Counted from the first letter of the stretch, positions 1 to 12,690 are shown. The stretch: 64,000 bases of DNA from Lichtheimia corymbifera B2541 (GCA_000697475.1 JNEU01000764.1:124001-188000), one strand, 5' to 3'. Translations and numbers: made by a program. Notes: generated by a model from the letters alone, not told the origin.

Positions 1-2194
1 TGAGATCCCTGTCAAGATCAAGGCTGAGCTTCGTAAATATCAGCAAGAAGGTGTCAATTGGTTGGCATTCCTCAACAAGTTCCAATTGCACGGCATTTTG
101 TGTGATGGTAAGTGATGGGGATATCAATACAATGATGCGTAGGCTAATATAAAATTATAGATATGGGTCTTGGTAAAACGCTGCAATCCATTTGTATTTT
201 GGCGAGTGATCATTTTATGCGTGCACAAAAGTATGCTGCAACACAAGCACCTGATGCAGTACCATGTCCTTCGCTTGTTATCTGTCCACCCACACTCACA
301 GGCCATTGGTATCACGAAGTACTCAATTACTCGGAGAATCTCAAACCATTGCTATACACTGGTGGCCCGGCTGAACGGAAACGGTAAGCGGTCTAATGTT
401 GAGTTATGTCAACAGAATATTGACAAGGATATGTATCCAGGTTACGGGCTAGTATCAAGAATCATGACGTCGTGATCATGTCTTACGATATTATCCGCAA
501 CGACATTGATGATTTATCCCCCATCCACTGGAACTATTGTATTCTCGATGAAGGCCATATTATCAAGAATGCAAAGACCAAGATAACAAAAGCCATCAAG
601 ACTTTACAATCCAATCATCGTCTCATCCTTTCAGGCACACCAATACAGGTAATGCATCATATGTCTTTTGGAATTGAAAGGAGCGTGAATCTGACCTATC
701 TATGATTAGAACAATGTGCTGGAATTATGGTCATTATTCGACTTTTTAATGCCTGGATTCCTGGGCTCAGAAAAGGTGTTTAATGAGCGATTTGGCAAAC
801 CGATCCTTGCGAGTCGTGATAGCAAGAGCTCTTCAAAGGAACAGGAAGCTGGTATGTGATATGGGATAGCAACGCTTGATTTCGTTTCATGTGACTTAAT
901 CTTATACATATGCAGGTGCCCTGGCATTGGAGGCTCTCCACAAACAAGTATTACCATTCTTACTTCGCCGACTCAAAGAGGATGTGCTTCACGATTTACC
1001 ACCCAAAATTATACAAGATTATTACAGTGAGCTTAGCGATCTACAGGTACAAGCCTTTCAATTTTGGGCTATCTGTGGCATCTGTACTAACACAATCTAT
1101 GATAGAAAACTTTGTATGAGGAATTTGCAAAGTCTCAAACTAAGCATGCTGTGGAACAAGATCTTGAGGAAGAACAACCAGCAGCGGAGGGTGGTGGTGG
1201 CAAGTCAGCAACACACATATTCCAAGCTTTACAATATCTCCGGAAGCTGTGTAATCATCCACTGCTTGTGCTGAATGAGAAACATCCGAGCTACGCCAAG
1301 GTGCAAGGCAACCTTGCGCGCACAGGCACATCTTTGCACGACATCCAGAATGCACCCAAGCTGCAAGCACTCAAGTAAGTTTATTTTTCCTCGGGTGTGA
1401 CACACGAAATGCGGAATGATATTAATTTAATAATCCCCAACAACAACAACAGGCAGTTGCTTGGCGAATGTGGTATCGGGGCTACGACAACAGAATCAGA
1501 AAGCGATCCAGCAGCCATGGCAGCGGGTGCTGTTAGTCAACATCGAGCACTTATATTTTGTCAACTCAAGACGATGCTGGATATCATTGAAAATGATTTG
1601 TTTAAAAAGCTGATGCCAACAGTGAGCTACATGCGATTGGATGGTTCCGTGGACGCGAGTAAACGACATGATATTGTACAAAAGTTCAACGCGGATCCTT
1701 CGATCGACGTATTGCTATTGACGACACACGTGGGTGGGTTGGGATTGAATCTGACAGGTGCCGATACCGTCATCTTTGTGGAACATGATTGGAATCCAAT
1801 GAAGGACTTGCAAGCTATGGATCGAGCACATCGTCTTGGCCAGAAAAAGGTTGTCAACGTCTATCGTCTCATCACGCGTGGCACACTCGAAGAAAAGATC
1901 ATGGGTCTGCAAAAATTCAAGCTCAACATTGCAAATACGATTGTCAATCAGCAAAACTCGGGTCTCCAGAGTATGGATACGGATCAAATCCTCGATTTAT
2001 TCAGTGTTGCTGGTGATGAGAGCACTTCCACCAATAAGAAGAAACGAAAGGAGGGTGCAGCAGCAGGAGCAAATACAGCTGATGTTGGTGATGGCAAGGC
2101 CAAGGCAGTGATTGAAAATCTCGAGAATCTTTGGGAAGAAAAGGACTACGAGGAAGAATACAATATTGACAACTTCATTAGTGGTCTCAAGTAG
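1..2194 (+). CDS. MOT1: Mot1/BTAF1 TBP-removing Snf2-family ATPase, C-terminal part
   Basis: Exons: <1-107, 161-383, 441-648, 710-851, 916-1046, 1106-1374, 1453-2194; all junctions keep phase. The 606 visible residues are the Snf2 ATPase engine of Mot1, which in the family strips TATA-binding protein from DNA in the nucleus. In order: the Q-motif-like [10 protein letters not shown], Walker A DDMGLGKT, a DEGH box (the Mot1 version of DEAH), [26 protein letters not shown], then the C-lobe with [14 protein letters not shown] and DRAHRLGQ, followed by the Mot1-typical tail [16 protein letters not shown] and DQILDLF. The N-terminal HEAT-repeat region (family total about 1800-1900 aa) lies before the window. 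Identification is secure from the DEGH box and tail; other Snf2 proteins lack this tail. Confidence 0.95.
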
Positions 2195-2907
2195 AAAAGA
2201 TATATTATATATATTATTATACAGGAGCAATATTAAACAAGTAGTAAAAGAATGATGTATGATGATGATGATTGTGGTAGTGGTGGTGGGACATTTGTGG
2301 TGCAAAAGGGGAAGGGAGCGTAGCACGATGCACGTGTTTGTGGACATTGTGATGCGATGTTACCGACACACCAAAGAAGTGCGGACTTTTTCATGAGCAG
2401 AGGCTGTGTTTCCCGTTAACACCTGCTGTTGCTGCTTATTCGATATCTCGTTTTCTTTTTGTGTATCGCTATATTCTCTCTTTCTCTTTCCCTTTTTCTC
2501 TCATTCCCTTCTTTAAAATAATCCGCTACGCTCCTTTACCCGCTATACTCGTACCCCGTCCTTCATTGCTCCCTCGTATTCTCTCTTTCTATTTATCACC
2601 CCTAACAACAACACGCGCCCGAAAAGGACATTGATCGTATTCTCAAGCTTATCATCATCTCTCCGCTTCTCCATATTAAGGTATCTATTGAACTTTTACT
2701 ACAACAACATCTTTTTTACTTGAAGTCACTTCCCCTTGGGCATACCTATCTTATACATCTCCCTAAACATCCATTGAGTATAAAGAAAAAGCCACGAGTT
2801 CAAAAATCATCCGCTCGCACTCCGTTATTTTCCTCTTTCCCTTTCTATATACACAAACCTCATTGCCCGCCAGCATTCTCCTTGAGATCTTACTGTAATA
2901 TCTAGTC
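2195..2907. other. MOT1-CK1 intergenic region
   Basis: About 710 bp. It holds the MOT1 3' UTR with AT-rich TATATATTAT, a short GAT/GTG repeat near 2255-2290, and a long pyrimidine-rich stretch (about 2440-2600, many CTTTCTC and TTCCC runs) typical of fungal promoters and 5' leaders. This leads into the casein kinase start. No gene is seen. Confidence 0.6.
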
Positions 2908-4368
2908 ATGACAGGAAATCAGTCGCATTCTTCTACGGCAGCCAATTCGTTTTCGTCTCATAATGTTGTCGGTGTCCATTACCGAGTCGGCAAAAAAATC
3001 GGTGAAGGCAGCTTTGGTATTATCTATGAAGGTGAGGAGAAATTGATTCCAAATGCGTTTCTATATATGTGTGTGTGCGAACGTACACATACACACATAT
3101 ATATCTGCATGTCAATGCATCAATTTGGCAGTAACACAAGCAGTTAAGGTACCAATCTATTGAACAATCAACCCGTGGCAATCAAGTTTGAACCAAGAAA
3201 GAGTGATGCTCCACAATTACGCGACGAATATCGGACGTACAAGATCATGGCTGGCTCGAGTAAGTGTGTTCTTTATTCAACGGCATCATTATACAAATAT
3301 ACATCCTTATTCACTTGTAATGGATATATAATAGCTGGTATACCCAATGCTTATTACTTTGGTCAGGAAGGGCTCCATAACATTCTCGTCATTGATTTGC
3401 TGGGTCCCAGTCTTGAGGATATGTTTGATATCTGTGGTCGACGTTTCTCGGTCAAGACGGTTGCCATGCTTGCCAAACAAATGGTACATACACATATACA
3501 CACACGCGTACGCACATGGATGCATATAACTAACATTGAATTATAGTTGGACCGTGTACAAACGATTCACGAAAAGAGCCTGATCTATCGAGACATTAAG
3601 CCTGACAACTTTTTGATCGGCAAACCCGGCACCAAAATGGCAAATCAGATCTTCATTGTTGATTTTGGCATGGCAAAACTCTATCGAGATCCCAAGACAA
3701 AACAGCATATTCCTTATCGCGAACGCAAGAGTCTCTCTGGCACTGCACGATACATGAGCATTAATACCCATTTGGGTCGAGAACAGTCGCGACGTGATGA
3801 TCTCGAAGCACTCGGCCACGTATTCATGTACTTTTTGCGCGGGTCTCTTCCATGGCAAGGTCTCAAGGCAGCCACCAACAAGCAAAAATACGAGAAAATT
3901 GGCGAGAAAAAGCAAAGTACAGCCGTCAAGGATTTGTGTGAAAACTTTCCAGAGGAATTTGGCATCTATCTTCAATACGTTCGCAAGCTTGGTTTCGAGG
4001 AAACACCTGATTACGACTTTTTGCGCGAGTTGTTCAGCAAAGTGATCAAGAATGCTGGTGAAGTCGAAGATGGTGTTTATGATTGGATGCTCTTGAACAA
4101 TGGCAAAGGTTGGGAAACCATGTCAAAACGTCAAGCCGCTCGTCAAGGACTCCCTGCACCAGCCAAAAAGGTCATTGCTGATAATCAACGTCAAATGGCA
4201 TCAACAGATAACAGCAACCAACCCGCCAATGCCAACAATACAGCAGGGACTCAACCAGCAGGACCAGGTGGTGCTGCTAATCATGCAGCTGATTATCAAC
4301 ATGTATCACAGGCAATGCCAAAGAAGCAAAGTTTGCTGTCAAGACTGACATGTGGATTGTGCCACTAG
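2908..4368 (+). CDS. Casein kinase 1, Yck/gamma membrane-anchored type
   Basis: Exons: 2908-3031, 3149-3259, 3335-3483, 3547-4368; 401 aa. A Ser/Thr kinase of the CK1 family. The glycine loop GEGSFG is at residues 32-37, the ATP lysine is K54 (VAIKFEP), the catalytic loop YRDIKPDN has D144, and DFG has D167. CK1-specific features are the absence of an APE motif and the presence of [14 protein letters not shown] and [10 protein letters not shown]. The kinase domain ends near residue 300 and is followed by a Q/N/A-rich linker. The C-terminus LTCGLCH has two cysteines, which suggests palmitoyl anchoring to the plasma membrane as in yeast Yck1/2 or animal CK1-gamma. The start is the first ATG after a pyrimidine-rich leader. 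In fungi this class regulates nutrient-transporter endocytosis and glucose sensing; that role is inferred from the family. Confidence 0.93.
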
Positions 4369-4701
4369 AAAGAATGTTCTTTTATTATCGTCCACTGAGC
4401 ATATAATTACCACCATCGCCATCCACAATCACCATCCAATTCCCCCCAATGTTTTTTTTTCTCGTTTCACGCAAGGCCCCCATCCCTGAAATGCACCACA
4501 ATCATACGCAACACAATCATCACGCACACAATCAATCTTAGTTTGAATATCACCTACAATACGTACACGTTCACAATCAATCACGCACTTTCACACACAC
4601 ACACACAAAGCCTTTTAATTCCTACCATTTTTATTTCAACCACAATGATAAAATCAACCATGCACGCATTGTTGTGTGTTAGAACCAATGGAACTTTTTC
4701 A
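4369..4701. other. Convergent 3' region between CK1 and Yippee genes
   Basis: About 330 bp between two convergent genes. It is CA-rich with a (CA)n microsatellite near 4590-4606. No ORF or RNA gene is recognised. Confidence 0.6.
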
Positions 4702-5242
4702 TCATGGATCCCATTCGTGCTGTGATGTTTCTTTTACTACTCTAGCCTTTTCAATGAGATAACGACCTTCTTTGTACTTTTGAGACGTCTCAGCCGCTGT
4801 GACATATTTCCATCCAAGGTTGTTTCCGCATATCTTGCATGTAACATTAGCAACAATGTACCGCCCTGTTAAAAGGGTGCGGTTGTGATGGACGCTTTGT
4901 GACACATTGACCACCTCCGATGCCAGATAGGCCAATCCATGCTGTGTAATATATCACGTTAATGAAAGGACACCTTTTCTGATTATGTACCATTGGCACA
5001 ATTACCCTTCCTTGAAATGTACGTGATAAGATAGCTTGATAGCTTGTTATATGAGAATGGCAATCACAGCATAGGTAGATTGGGGTTTGGTTGTCAAGAT
5101 ATTCAAAGTGATGTGCTGCAGGAGAAGGAAGAGGAGGAGTAGCAAGTTTCAAGTTTAAATCAGGAAACCCCAATTGAGCATGGGCAAACATTGGGCAAAG
5201 TGGAGAAAGAAAAGGGAGAGGGTTGATACCAGTATAACCCAT
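4702..5242 (-). CDS. Yippee-like zinc-binding protein
   Basis: Exons on the minus strand: 5242-5006 and 4941-4702, with a GT-AG intron between. The Yippee fold is clear: a first CxxC (LCCDC) followed by LSRTFQGRHGLAYL across the splice, then VVNV, LLTG, a second zinc knuckle CKICGNNLGWKY, and the family-wide SQKYKEG, ending EWDP. In the family this is a small, highly conserved zinc-binding protein linked to cell-cycle or GID-ligase functions. The start is uncertain: ATG at 5242 gives 158 aa with a hydrophobic/proline-rich N-terminal extension, while the in-frame ATG at 5191 gives 141 aa, closer to the usual 100-140. A further upstream exon cannot be excluded. Confidence 0.85.
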
Positions 5243-5673
5243 GTGAATGACTTTGAGTATATACACCCACTAATGCTGTTGTTGTTGTTGTTGCCAAGAA
5301 CACTTGGTCGGACCGATTCTGGGCGTGTGTGGGAAACTGTGCTGTGCATGGATCACAGATGGTCGGGACTCTTTTACCGAGAGCCTAAATCCCATCATCA
5401 AAGGTGTGTGCGCTCTTCAAAGCAAAAAAGAACCCCATTCCTCTTGGTTACCAATTGGGTGCATGCATTCCTCTAATACAGTATCATGGAGCAAGTGACG
5501 TAATTTGAGCTGAAACCTACACTGATGGGCTTTCTCCATTTAGCTGTGTGTGTGTAGCTCTCTCTCTCACTTTTTTTCCCTCACCGCTGTCTGTGTCTAT
5601 GCAACTTTTACTCCTGCCAATTCTGACTCCCCGCAGCCCATCGTTGCTTTTCGCCGATCCTCGTTTGATTCCC
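5243..5673. other. Divergent promoter region, Yippee / STIMATE-family gene
   Basis: About 430 bp between two divergent genes. It contains a GTT/AAC triplet run at about 5277-5293 and a TC-rich stretch just before the STIMATE ATG. ORFs here are short and unconvincing. Confidence 0.5.
5496..5503. promoter_or_regulatory. CRE/ATF-like site TGACGTAA
   Basis: TGACGTAA matches the bZIP (ATF/CREB, Atf1/Sko1) consensus and lies between the divergent Yippee and STIMATE-family genes, 171 bp before the latter's ATG. A single 8-mer is expected by chance every few tens of kb, so this is only suggestive. Confidence 0.25.
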
Positions 5674-6668
5674 ATGTCACCCAATGCATTTGATTCCGAA
5701 CCGGTTGTCGATACGCCTATGGATAAGCAGCAGCAGCCCATTGCCTGTCTTAGCGATGGCGACGACGAGGGTTGCAAACTACTTGACGGCTTTGCCATTG
5801 TGGTGCAAGTGAGCTTGGCAACAACTGCTTTCTTGGTATTGCTCTATAAACGCTGGCGAGAACGACCCCAACGACCTGTTCCCATATGGTAACTTGTTGT
5901 CTCTCTCTCTCTCTCTCTCTCTGTACAAACGAACAATGGCTGATACATAGAGAATCGATTATTAGGGCACTCGATGTGAGCAAGCAATTCATAGGTGCTG
6001 GGGTCATCCATTTCCTTAATCTGGCAGTCAGTTACCTTGTGGGAAGACCCATGAATGGCCCCAAGACCAATCTATGCGTATGGTACTTTTTGAATGTGTT
6101 GGTGGATACAACGCTTGGCGTGGGCGTCCTCTGGTTCTGGTTACATTCAATTCAATGGGTCCTTGAACGATACTTGCATGTCGATTATATTCGCAGTGGT
6201 CAATATGGCCCCCCACCTCTTCGTCGTCGTATATGGCCTTGGGCACGTCAAACGATCGTTTTTATCATTGCTGAAGGTCTCATGAAACTATGCGTATTCA
6301 TCCTGTTTCGTTTGTGCCCCTTTTTGTTTGATATCGGCTCTTGGGCATTGGCTTGGACACGTGACAATTACCGATACCAGGTTCTTTTTGTCATGTTCGT
6401 GTAAGTAATCATCAAGCATCAGAGGAATGGGGTTGGAATGTACTGATTTATATCTATTTTCTGGTCGTTTATCAGATTCCCATGCATCATGAATGCAGTT
6501 CAATTCTGGATCGTGGATACCATTGTCAAAGTCAATCCGGCTCTAGGATACCATGATGTCAAGAGATCTTCTCCATCACCCTCTTCAACTCCTACTACTC
6601 GACATGCCGACGATGCCATTGCAGTTTCTATTAATGAGCAAGATGAGCGGACGCCGCTCCTTAGATGA
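5674..6668 (+). CDS. STIMATE/TMEM110-family multi-pass membrane protein
   Basis: Exons: 5674-5888, 5966-6400, 6476-6668; 280 aa. A membrane protein of the family that includes animal STIMATE (ER regulator of STIM1 Ca2+ entry) and yeast vacuolar YPL162C. Family hallmarks: a first helix near residues 37-57 (FAIVVQVSLATTAFLVLLY), the WALDVSKQ..GAG..HF.N block formed across the first splice, NLCVWYFLNVLVDTTLGV, and further helices in IVFIIAEGLMKLCVFILF and LFVMFVFPCIMNAVQFWIVD. The polar tail ends in ERTPLLR, an acidic-dileucine-like sorting signal consistent with a vacuolar or endosomal location (inferred). An in-frame ATG at 5599 would add 25 residues. Intron 1 carries a (CT)n run (about 5900-5922). 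Confidence 0.88.
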
Positions 6669-8026
6669 TATCTATATTCTTTATTCCCCCCCAGCAACAT
6701 TTGTTACTTTTTCACCATACACGCCCAGCACATACAGACATCCACTTTTCCAATCTGAGCATCCTAGAAGATATACCTGATCATTTACCACCATATTTCC
6801 AATACACACACAACCTTTTGCATTTGACTTTTTATGCACATAGTTTGGCTGCTGCATTAATATCAATCGCTGTTTAATCATTCCCCGACAGCAACAATTG
6901 TATTTCCGTGACAGAACCTTGGCAGTTTACATATGTAAAGAAGAAGCTAGGCTTTTTCGTTTATCTAAGTTGGTGAATGATAAGAGAATTCATTAGTTCA
7001 AATGACACGCACCACCGTGGCTTGCCTTGGGTGATCGATCCGACAAGTCAAATTACTCCAACAACAAACAAACAAAAGGTCGTTCATGTACGTTTTCGCA
7101 TGAAAGCACACAATAAACAACCAAAGTGAACTGCCTGTATGCTCGTCGGTGCGGCTTCCTGTTTAGGTCTTTTTGATGCCTATAATGGAAGGATTGTTCA
7201 AAACATTTTAATGCCATATCGCGTGTTTGGAACTTTCATTGTTCTTGAGGAACAAGTAATATAGGATCTGCAAGATCATTGTTACACATGTTCGTTATAG
7301 GAAGGAGTGTCATTGTTTCCCAATGGGGTGTGTAACGCTATTTAAGATCGAAATGACGTTTTCTGCTATGGTGATGGTCGGCATGATCACTAGCTGGATA
7401 CGCACAATCGCATACACCATTTGTAATATAAAACCAAAACATATTTGCGGCATAGGTATATATGTAGGCAGCTTAGTTGGAAGCGGCAGCTATGATGTGC
7501 AAGTGTAAACAAACCACCCTTCTTCTGTAACTTGTTGCATACAAGCATCGGACCAAGTGATTAGATAAACGCATATGAAACCTTTTAGGTTTCAGAAATG
7601 CGTAATCACCCATAAAGCAGGGAACAAGCTGGTAATATTATGAGAATGACGATCTCTTTCTGAATGTAGTAGTAGTAGCCAGCACCCATTTTATTATTTC
7701 CATATTGCTAAAACCAAGTTTGAAATGAATGTATGTTCTATATGCCTGTATGCTGCAATGAATAAGGGGATGTCGGCAAATGATGTAATAAGTTAGCAGA
7801 TGATATTGCACAAAAGTGGCAACCTTGTGCCTTGTGTCCAAAAAGCTATTGCTATTTCAACTGATCGGAATCTCAAGCACCTTCTTCACCTGACAAACTT
7901 TGTTCGTCATGTCAAAGGATTTATAAAGCGATCTTTTTTTTTTCGCACACATTTACTGCATAATCGAACTTTGAATCATCGCTGGTTTCACTCTTTCTTT
8001 CCTCTTCCCCCCTCCTGTTCCCAACC
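6669..8026. other. Intergenic region without recognised gene
   Basis: About 1.36 kb. It begins with the STIMATE-family 3' UTR. ORFs are short, and I see no domain, splice-consistent gene, tRNA or repeat. The final 120 bp are pyrimidine-rich (TTTCTTTCCTCTTCCCCCCTCC) and act as the leader of the next gene. Confidence 0.55.
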
Positions 8027-11000
8027 ATGGATGATAGGCGTGCTGCATCACCATCACAACAGCAGCAGCACTATGGAGCTATCGAGCAACAACAACAACA
8101 ACAACAACAACAACCAGAGAATTCAGATCAACGTGTGCATATTTCTCGTGCCGACAGCAATGATGACGATGATAAAGCGACTATGGGAACATCCAACAGC
8201 GATCCAACGGCTTGTACAGCAGCAGCTTCATCTTCGGCACAGCTCAGGTCACGCAAACACAAAGGACGGCACCATGAAAGTGACAATGACGACGATGCGG
8301 CTTCCATTGACAGCAGAGAAATGACACTCAAGGATAGACAAGAGGTAGGGATGCGGTAATTGGAGTCATGTACAGCGATCTCATGACACTCCATGTATAG
8401 CAAATGAACAAACGGCATCCTTTTGGGTTGCCCATTTGGAAGCCTGCACTGTATAAAAAGTCGCGATCGGTCGTACGCAAGGCGAATAGTGCTCTTCATT
8501 CATCGCCATCATCATCTCCTGAGCTGTTTCTCAATCCAGGCAACATATTATGGATGCTTATCTTTGGCTGGTGGTTAGCTCTTGTCATGCTGATTCTCTC
8601 AGTGCCCTTGATTCTTGTACCACCCGACGGCGGTGCTTACTCCCGTGTCATGCGAGAACTCGCCATCTACCTTTTATGGCCATTTGGTCGCTATGTCGAG
8701 CACCATGGTGACGAAGTAACGCCACACGACCCAGCAGCTGCATCTTCCGAAGATGATGAGGAAACAGGTCTCTTGGATCGATCCGCCACCACAACAACAC
8801 CGAGGAAAAAGAGTCTGGCAATGTCAATCTTAAAGAGCGGACCTGCAGGATGGATGTACTACCTTGTTTATTTCACCATTGTTGGCAAGTGTCTCTCTAC
8901 CCCTTGCTCCTGATGACCTTAGACTAATGGCTCCTTATATTAGCACCGCTTATGTTTGTCGTATCTGCCATATGCTGGTTTTGTGTCATCACCATTCCAA
9001 TGGCAAAGCTCAACTATATTCTCTTGAGACATTTACGGCGACATCCACTCAGCCTTCGATTCAAGTCAAGTCCCTCTGGACAAGCATACATGTCGCAAAC
9101 AGGACGCCCTGCAGTTATTCTTCTTTGCACCTACCAAGCTATTGGATGGCAGTATTACAAGTATACCTATGATGGCATCAACATCATCTTCATCAACCTC
9201 ATGCCCTTGGTATTCTTTGTTATCTTTGATGATTACGTGCTCAAACACTATCTCCCCGAGGATGCTTTCATCACCAAACCACCTGTTGTTTTCACGCTTG
9301 CTCTCGCATCTGTCATTCCACTTTCATATTATATTGGCATGGGCATTTCTTCCGTTTCAGCACAATCAAGTATGGGCATCGGTGCCTTTCTCAATGCATC
9401 ATTCGGCAGGTATGTATACAAATGAAAGGACGAGGAGGCATCATCTAACAAAGGAGCCTTAAAGTATCATTGAGATCATCTTGTATGCAGTGGCACTCAT
9501 GGGTGGCAAGAGTGCGTTGGTGGAAGGTGCATTGATTGGAAGCGTCATGGCTGGTGTCCTCTTGATGCCAGGGTGTTCAATGATTAGCGGTGGTGTCAAA
9601 CGTAAACAGCAACGATTCAATGCAAAAAGTGCAGGTAAGTGTACATAATATGTGCTGGGTGCGAGAAGAAAACTGTGATAGCTCACTGGGTATTCTGGAT
9701 AAAGAGGTGACTTCAACAATGCTTATTATGGCCATCATCGGAAGCCTTACGCCAACTTTGTTCTATCAAATGTTCGGATCGGTAAGACATATATATATAT
9801 CATTTCGGGATATTGTAATTGATATCTTGTTCCTAGTTTGAGCTTCGGTGCAGTGGATGCCCTGAAAACGCCGAGGATGGCAACATTGCGTGCTCCAGGT
9901 GCTATTTCGATCAACTGAATCCAACCATCGATCCTGTTTATCAAAACAAAGTGAAGCCTCTTATGTGGTTTTGTGCCGCGATCTTGCCATCTGTGAGTAC
10001 AGTGATATGTTTCTTTTGGTTTCCTTTACTTCTAATAACCAAATATCTGTTTTCTTTCAGGCGTATGTGATTGGCATTGTCTTTAGCTTGCGAACGCATG
10101 TGGACATGGTATGGAAAAAACACGACCAGAACGGCAATACACACAACGTACCACATCAACAGCTGTCCTATTATCAAAAATTGATGCCTGGCCATATCAT
10201 TTCGCATCTTATCCATCAACAGCAGTCAACACCACCCCCACAACATCCGGGCCAACACCATGACACACTTGAGCACCGAGTTGGGAGTGGTGAGTCTGAC
10301 TTTTTATATGCATGATGATATCTTGCTTACGCTTTTTTGAAAGATGGCAATGTACATGTACCCTATGTAGCTATGACAACCAGCCACCCCGAACACCATG
10401 GCATCGATTCTCAATCAGGAAGAAGGGGAGAAAATTTGGTTGTAGGATCTGCACCCGTACCTGCTTCGGCGTTTATTCATGCGAGAGAACCCGAGGAAGA
10501 AGCAGAGGAAGAGGAAGCTGCTGGACATGATTCCCCCAATTGGAGCAAAGGCAAGAGTTTCACTATTCTTTTTGGATGTACCCTGCTCTACTCCATTGTC
10601 GCCGAGATCTTGGTGGATACTGTCGACGAGGTCATGAAGAACCTGGCAGTGGATGAAAAATTCCTTGGACTAACTTTGTTTGCATTGGTGAGTAGTAGTT
10701 ACTACGCCATTGTCATTTATCTTTACGTCTAATGCTTCACAATATATAGGTTCCTAATATTACTGAATTCATGAACGCCATTTCATTTGCTCTCTATGGT
10801 AACATTGTTCTCAGGTATGTAAAGATGTTACCATGGTTTTACGTCAAAAAGCTGACAAGAAAATTATGTATTTAGTATGGAGATCGGTTCAGCATATGCA
10901 TTGCAAGTGTGCTTGTTACAAATCCCAGCAATGGTTGCGTTTTCATTATGGTACAATTGGGGAAAGGAGGAACTTGCACAATACACATTCAGGTAATGGT

Positions 11001-11278
11001 AATAGAGATTTCAGAGTGCTTATGATGTTAATGATTCATGTTCATGTAGCCTTATCTTCCCTCGTTGGGATGTCATTTGTGTGATCTTTTCTGTGTTTTT
11101 GCTCACTTATACCTATCAAGAAGGCAAATCCAACTACTTTAAGGGATCGATTCTCACCCTGAGTTACATAGTTCTGCTGGCCGGTTTTTATTTCACCCCA
11201 TCCATTGATCAAGATAGTATAGCCATTAACATTGCACCACCACCACCACCGGTTGCTGGCTCTTCCCACAACCTTTAA
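8027..11278 (+). CDS. VNX1-type CaCA cation/H+ exchanger
   Basis: Eleven exons: 8027-8344, 8401-8884, 8944-9409, 9465-9634, 9705-9781, 9837-9992, 10061-10289, 10344-10687, 10750-10814, 10876-10992, 11050-11278; 884 aa. A long hydrophilic N-terminus with a polyQ tract (8084-8112) leads to KRHPFGLPIWKPALYKKSRS, the block that defines the Vnx1/YNL321W subgroup. About a dozen helices follow. The two exchanger repeats are visible as SFGSIIEIILYAVAL (GNxxE-like alpha-1) and PNITEFMNAISFALYGN (alpha-2). A cysteine-rich loop (CSGCPENAEDGNIACSRC) sits between them. The family exchanges monovalent cations or Ca2+ for protons across vacuolar or endomembranes. Intron 8885-8943 uses a GC donor, which is the only choice that keeps frame. 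A His/Pro-rich loop precedes the second half. Confidence 0.92.
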
Positions 11279-11472
11279 AATAGTCACCATATTCACCCTC
11301 CCCAGAAACCCTCATTTCCAAACATCCATTGTGTTGTATTCGTAATACTAGTAGTCAATCATATATAGGGCATGGTGGAGAGATAAGCTGAAATCCAAAT
11401 AGATCTACTACGTGCACCCTTTCGATTGCTATCCAATGTTGTCGGTTCACCGCTTCCTCTTTGTACTCGATA

Positions 11473-12636
11473 ATGAGCAACGACGATGAGAGATTCCGTA
11501 TGCAACTCGAGAAGCACTTTGCTTTATATCGACTCAATCTACGCCTTCCATTGGTGTCACGCATTCGCCTGAATTGTTGGTACCGGATCGATCTATTGTT
11601 GGTCAATGAACTTGGACTTTTTCGACGTGCTGACATGGAGCCCAATGGACGTGTACGTGTCACATGCGAGGTGGATGGAGGTCAAGGCACTATTGAGATA
11701 CGCGAGAATGGCAATGGATTTGCAGCGTCAGGCAAAGGAATAGTCGAATATCGTGTGACCCATATTGACAGCAGCAAGACAACGCCTTTGTATTTGACAC
11801 TCTCGGTGAGCAGCGTCGAAAATGTCACGGGATTTCAACACGTGATGCCTCTGACTGTGGGTCCAATCGTCATTGATGCGGATGCTCCACTTCACGAACC
11901 AAGCGATGCACTTGTTGAGGAATGGCCAGCCAATACAGAAATGGTACACGACACTTTTCGAATCCTAAGCAATGTTTGGGTTAACGAGTCATGGGATGCT
12001 GGAATACCAGGCAAGATATGGGATTCTGCTGTTGTCATGCTGGCGTTCTTGGAAGGTCTTTACAAGAAACAAGGGAAACTGGGCCATGTGATTGATCTCA
12101 GTGCTGGGTAAGAAGAAGAAGATATGTAAGAATGATGAGGAGGATAATGGTATTGACAAGTCATGCGTAGAACTGGTTTACTTGGATTATATCTTGCAAG
12201 AAACAAGGCTGCTGATAAAGTTACTATCACTGAACTCGATGAAGCTCTCCCTCTTATCGAGCACAACGTCAACTTGAACGATCAACAAGGCAACGTGGAG
12301 ATCAAATCTTTACTCTGGGGCGATACCACGCAGGCAGCCGCTGTTGGAAAAGCTGACGTGATTGTGGCATCGGATGTGCTGTACGAATCTGAATTTTTTA
12401 CCGACCTGGCAAAGACACTTGAGGATTTATCGACTCGTGATACGTCTATTTATATTGGATACAAACGCCGTGGTTTAGATCAAGATGAGGAAGATCGTTT
12501 CTGGTCATTATGTCGGGATCACAACCTCTCCATCACCCTTTTGAACACAAGCGACCCAACCATGTTGCCTGATATTGCCAAGATCACCAATGTACAAATC
12601 TATCGTCTAGCCCCTTTATATTCTCCTGCTGTATAA
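11473..12636 (+). CDS. METTL21-like protein methyltransferase
   Basis: Exons: 11473-12107 and 12171-12636; 366 aa. A class I SAM-dependent methyltransferase of the Methyltransf_16 group (lysine methyltransferases of the METTL21/EFM type). Visible features: the pre-motif GKIWDSAVVMLAFLE, motif I DLSAGTGLLGLYLA built across the splice, TITELDEALPLIEHNV (motif II), LLWGD, and the substrate motif SDVLYESEFF (DxxY). The first about 150 residues are an extra domain without a recognised signature, so the substrate cannot be named. The gene lies 194 bp after the exchanger and 54 bp before the lipase start, so the three plus-strand genes are tightly packed. The earlier in-frame ATG at 11461 region is not needed; ATG 11473 (MSNDDERF) was chosen. 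Confidence 0.85.
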
Positions 12637-12690
12637 ATATAAGATCATCAACTAGACACTGTTCATCTCTTTCATAAGTGTACAAAGATC

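Noticed and set aside
5900..5922. (CT)n run as a regulatory element
   Set aside because: It is a microsatellite within a small intron and serves at most as a polypyrimidine-rich stretch.
8057..8112. CAG/CAA runs (also about 27975-28013 and 57215-57240) as unstable repeat elements
   Set aside because: They are in-frame polyQ tracts in VNX1, VPS13 and the RasGEF with mixed CAA/CAG codons, common in this kind of genome.
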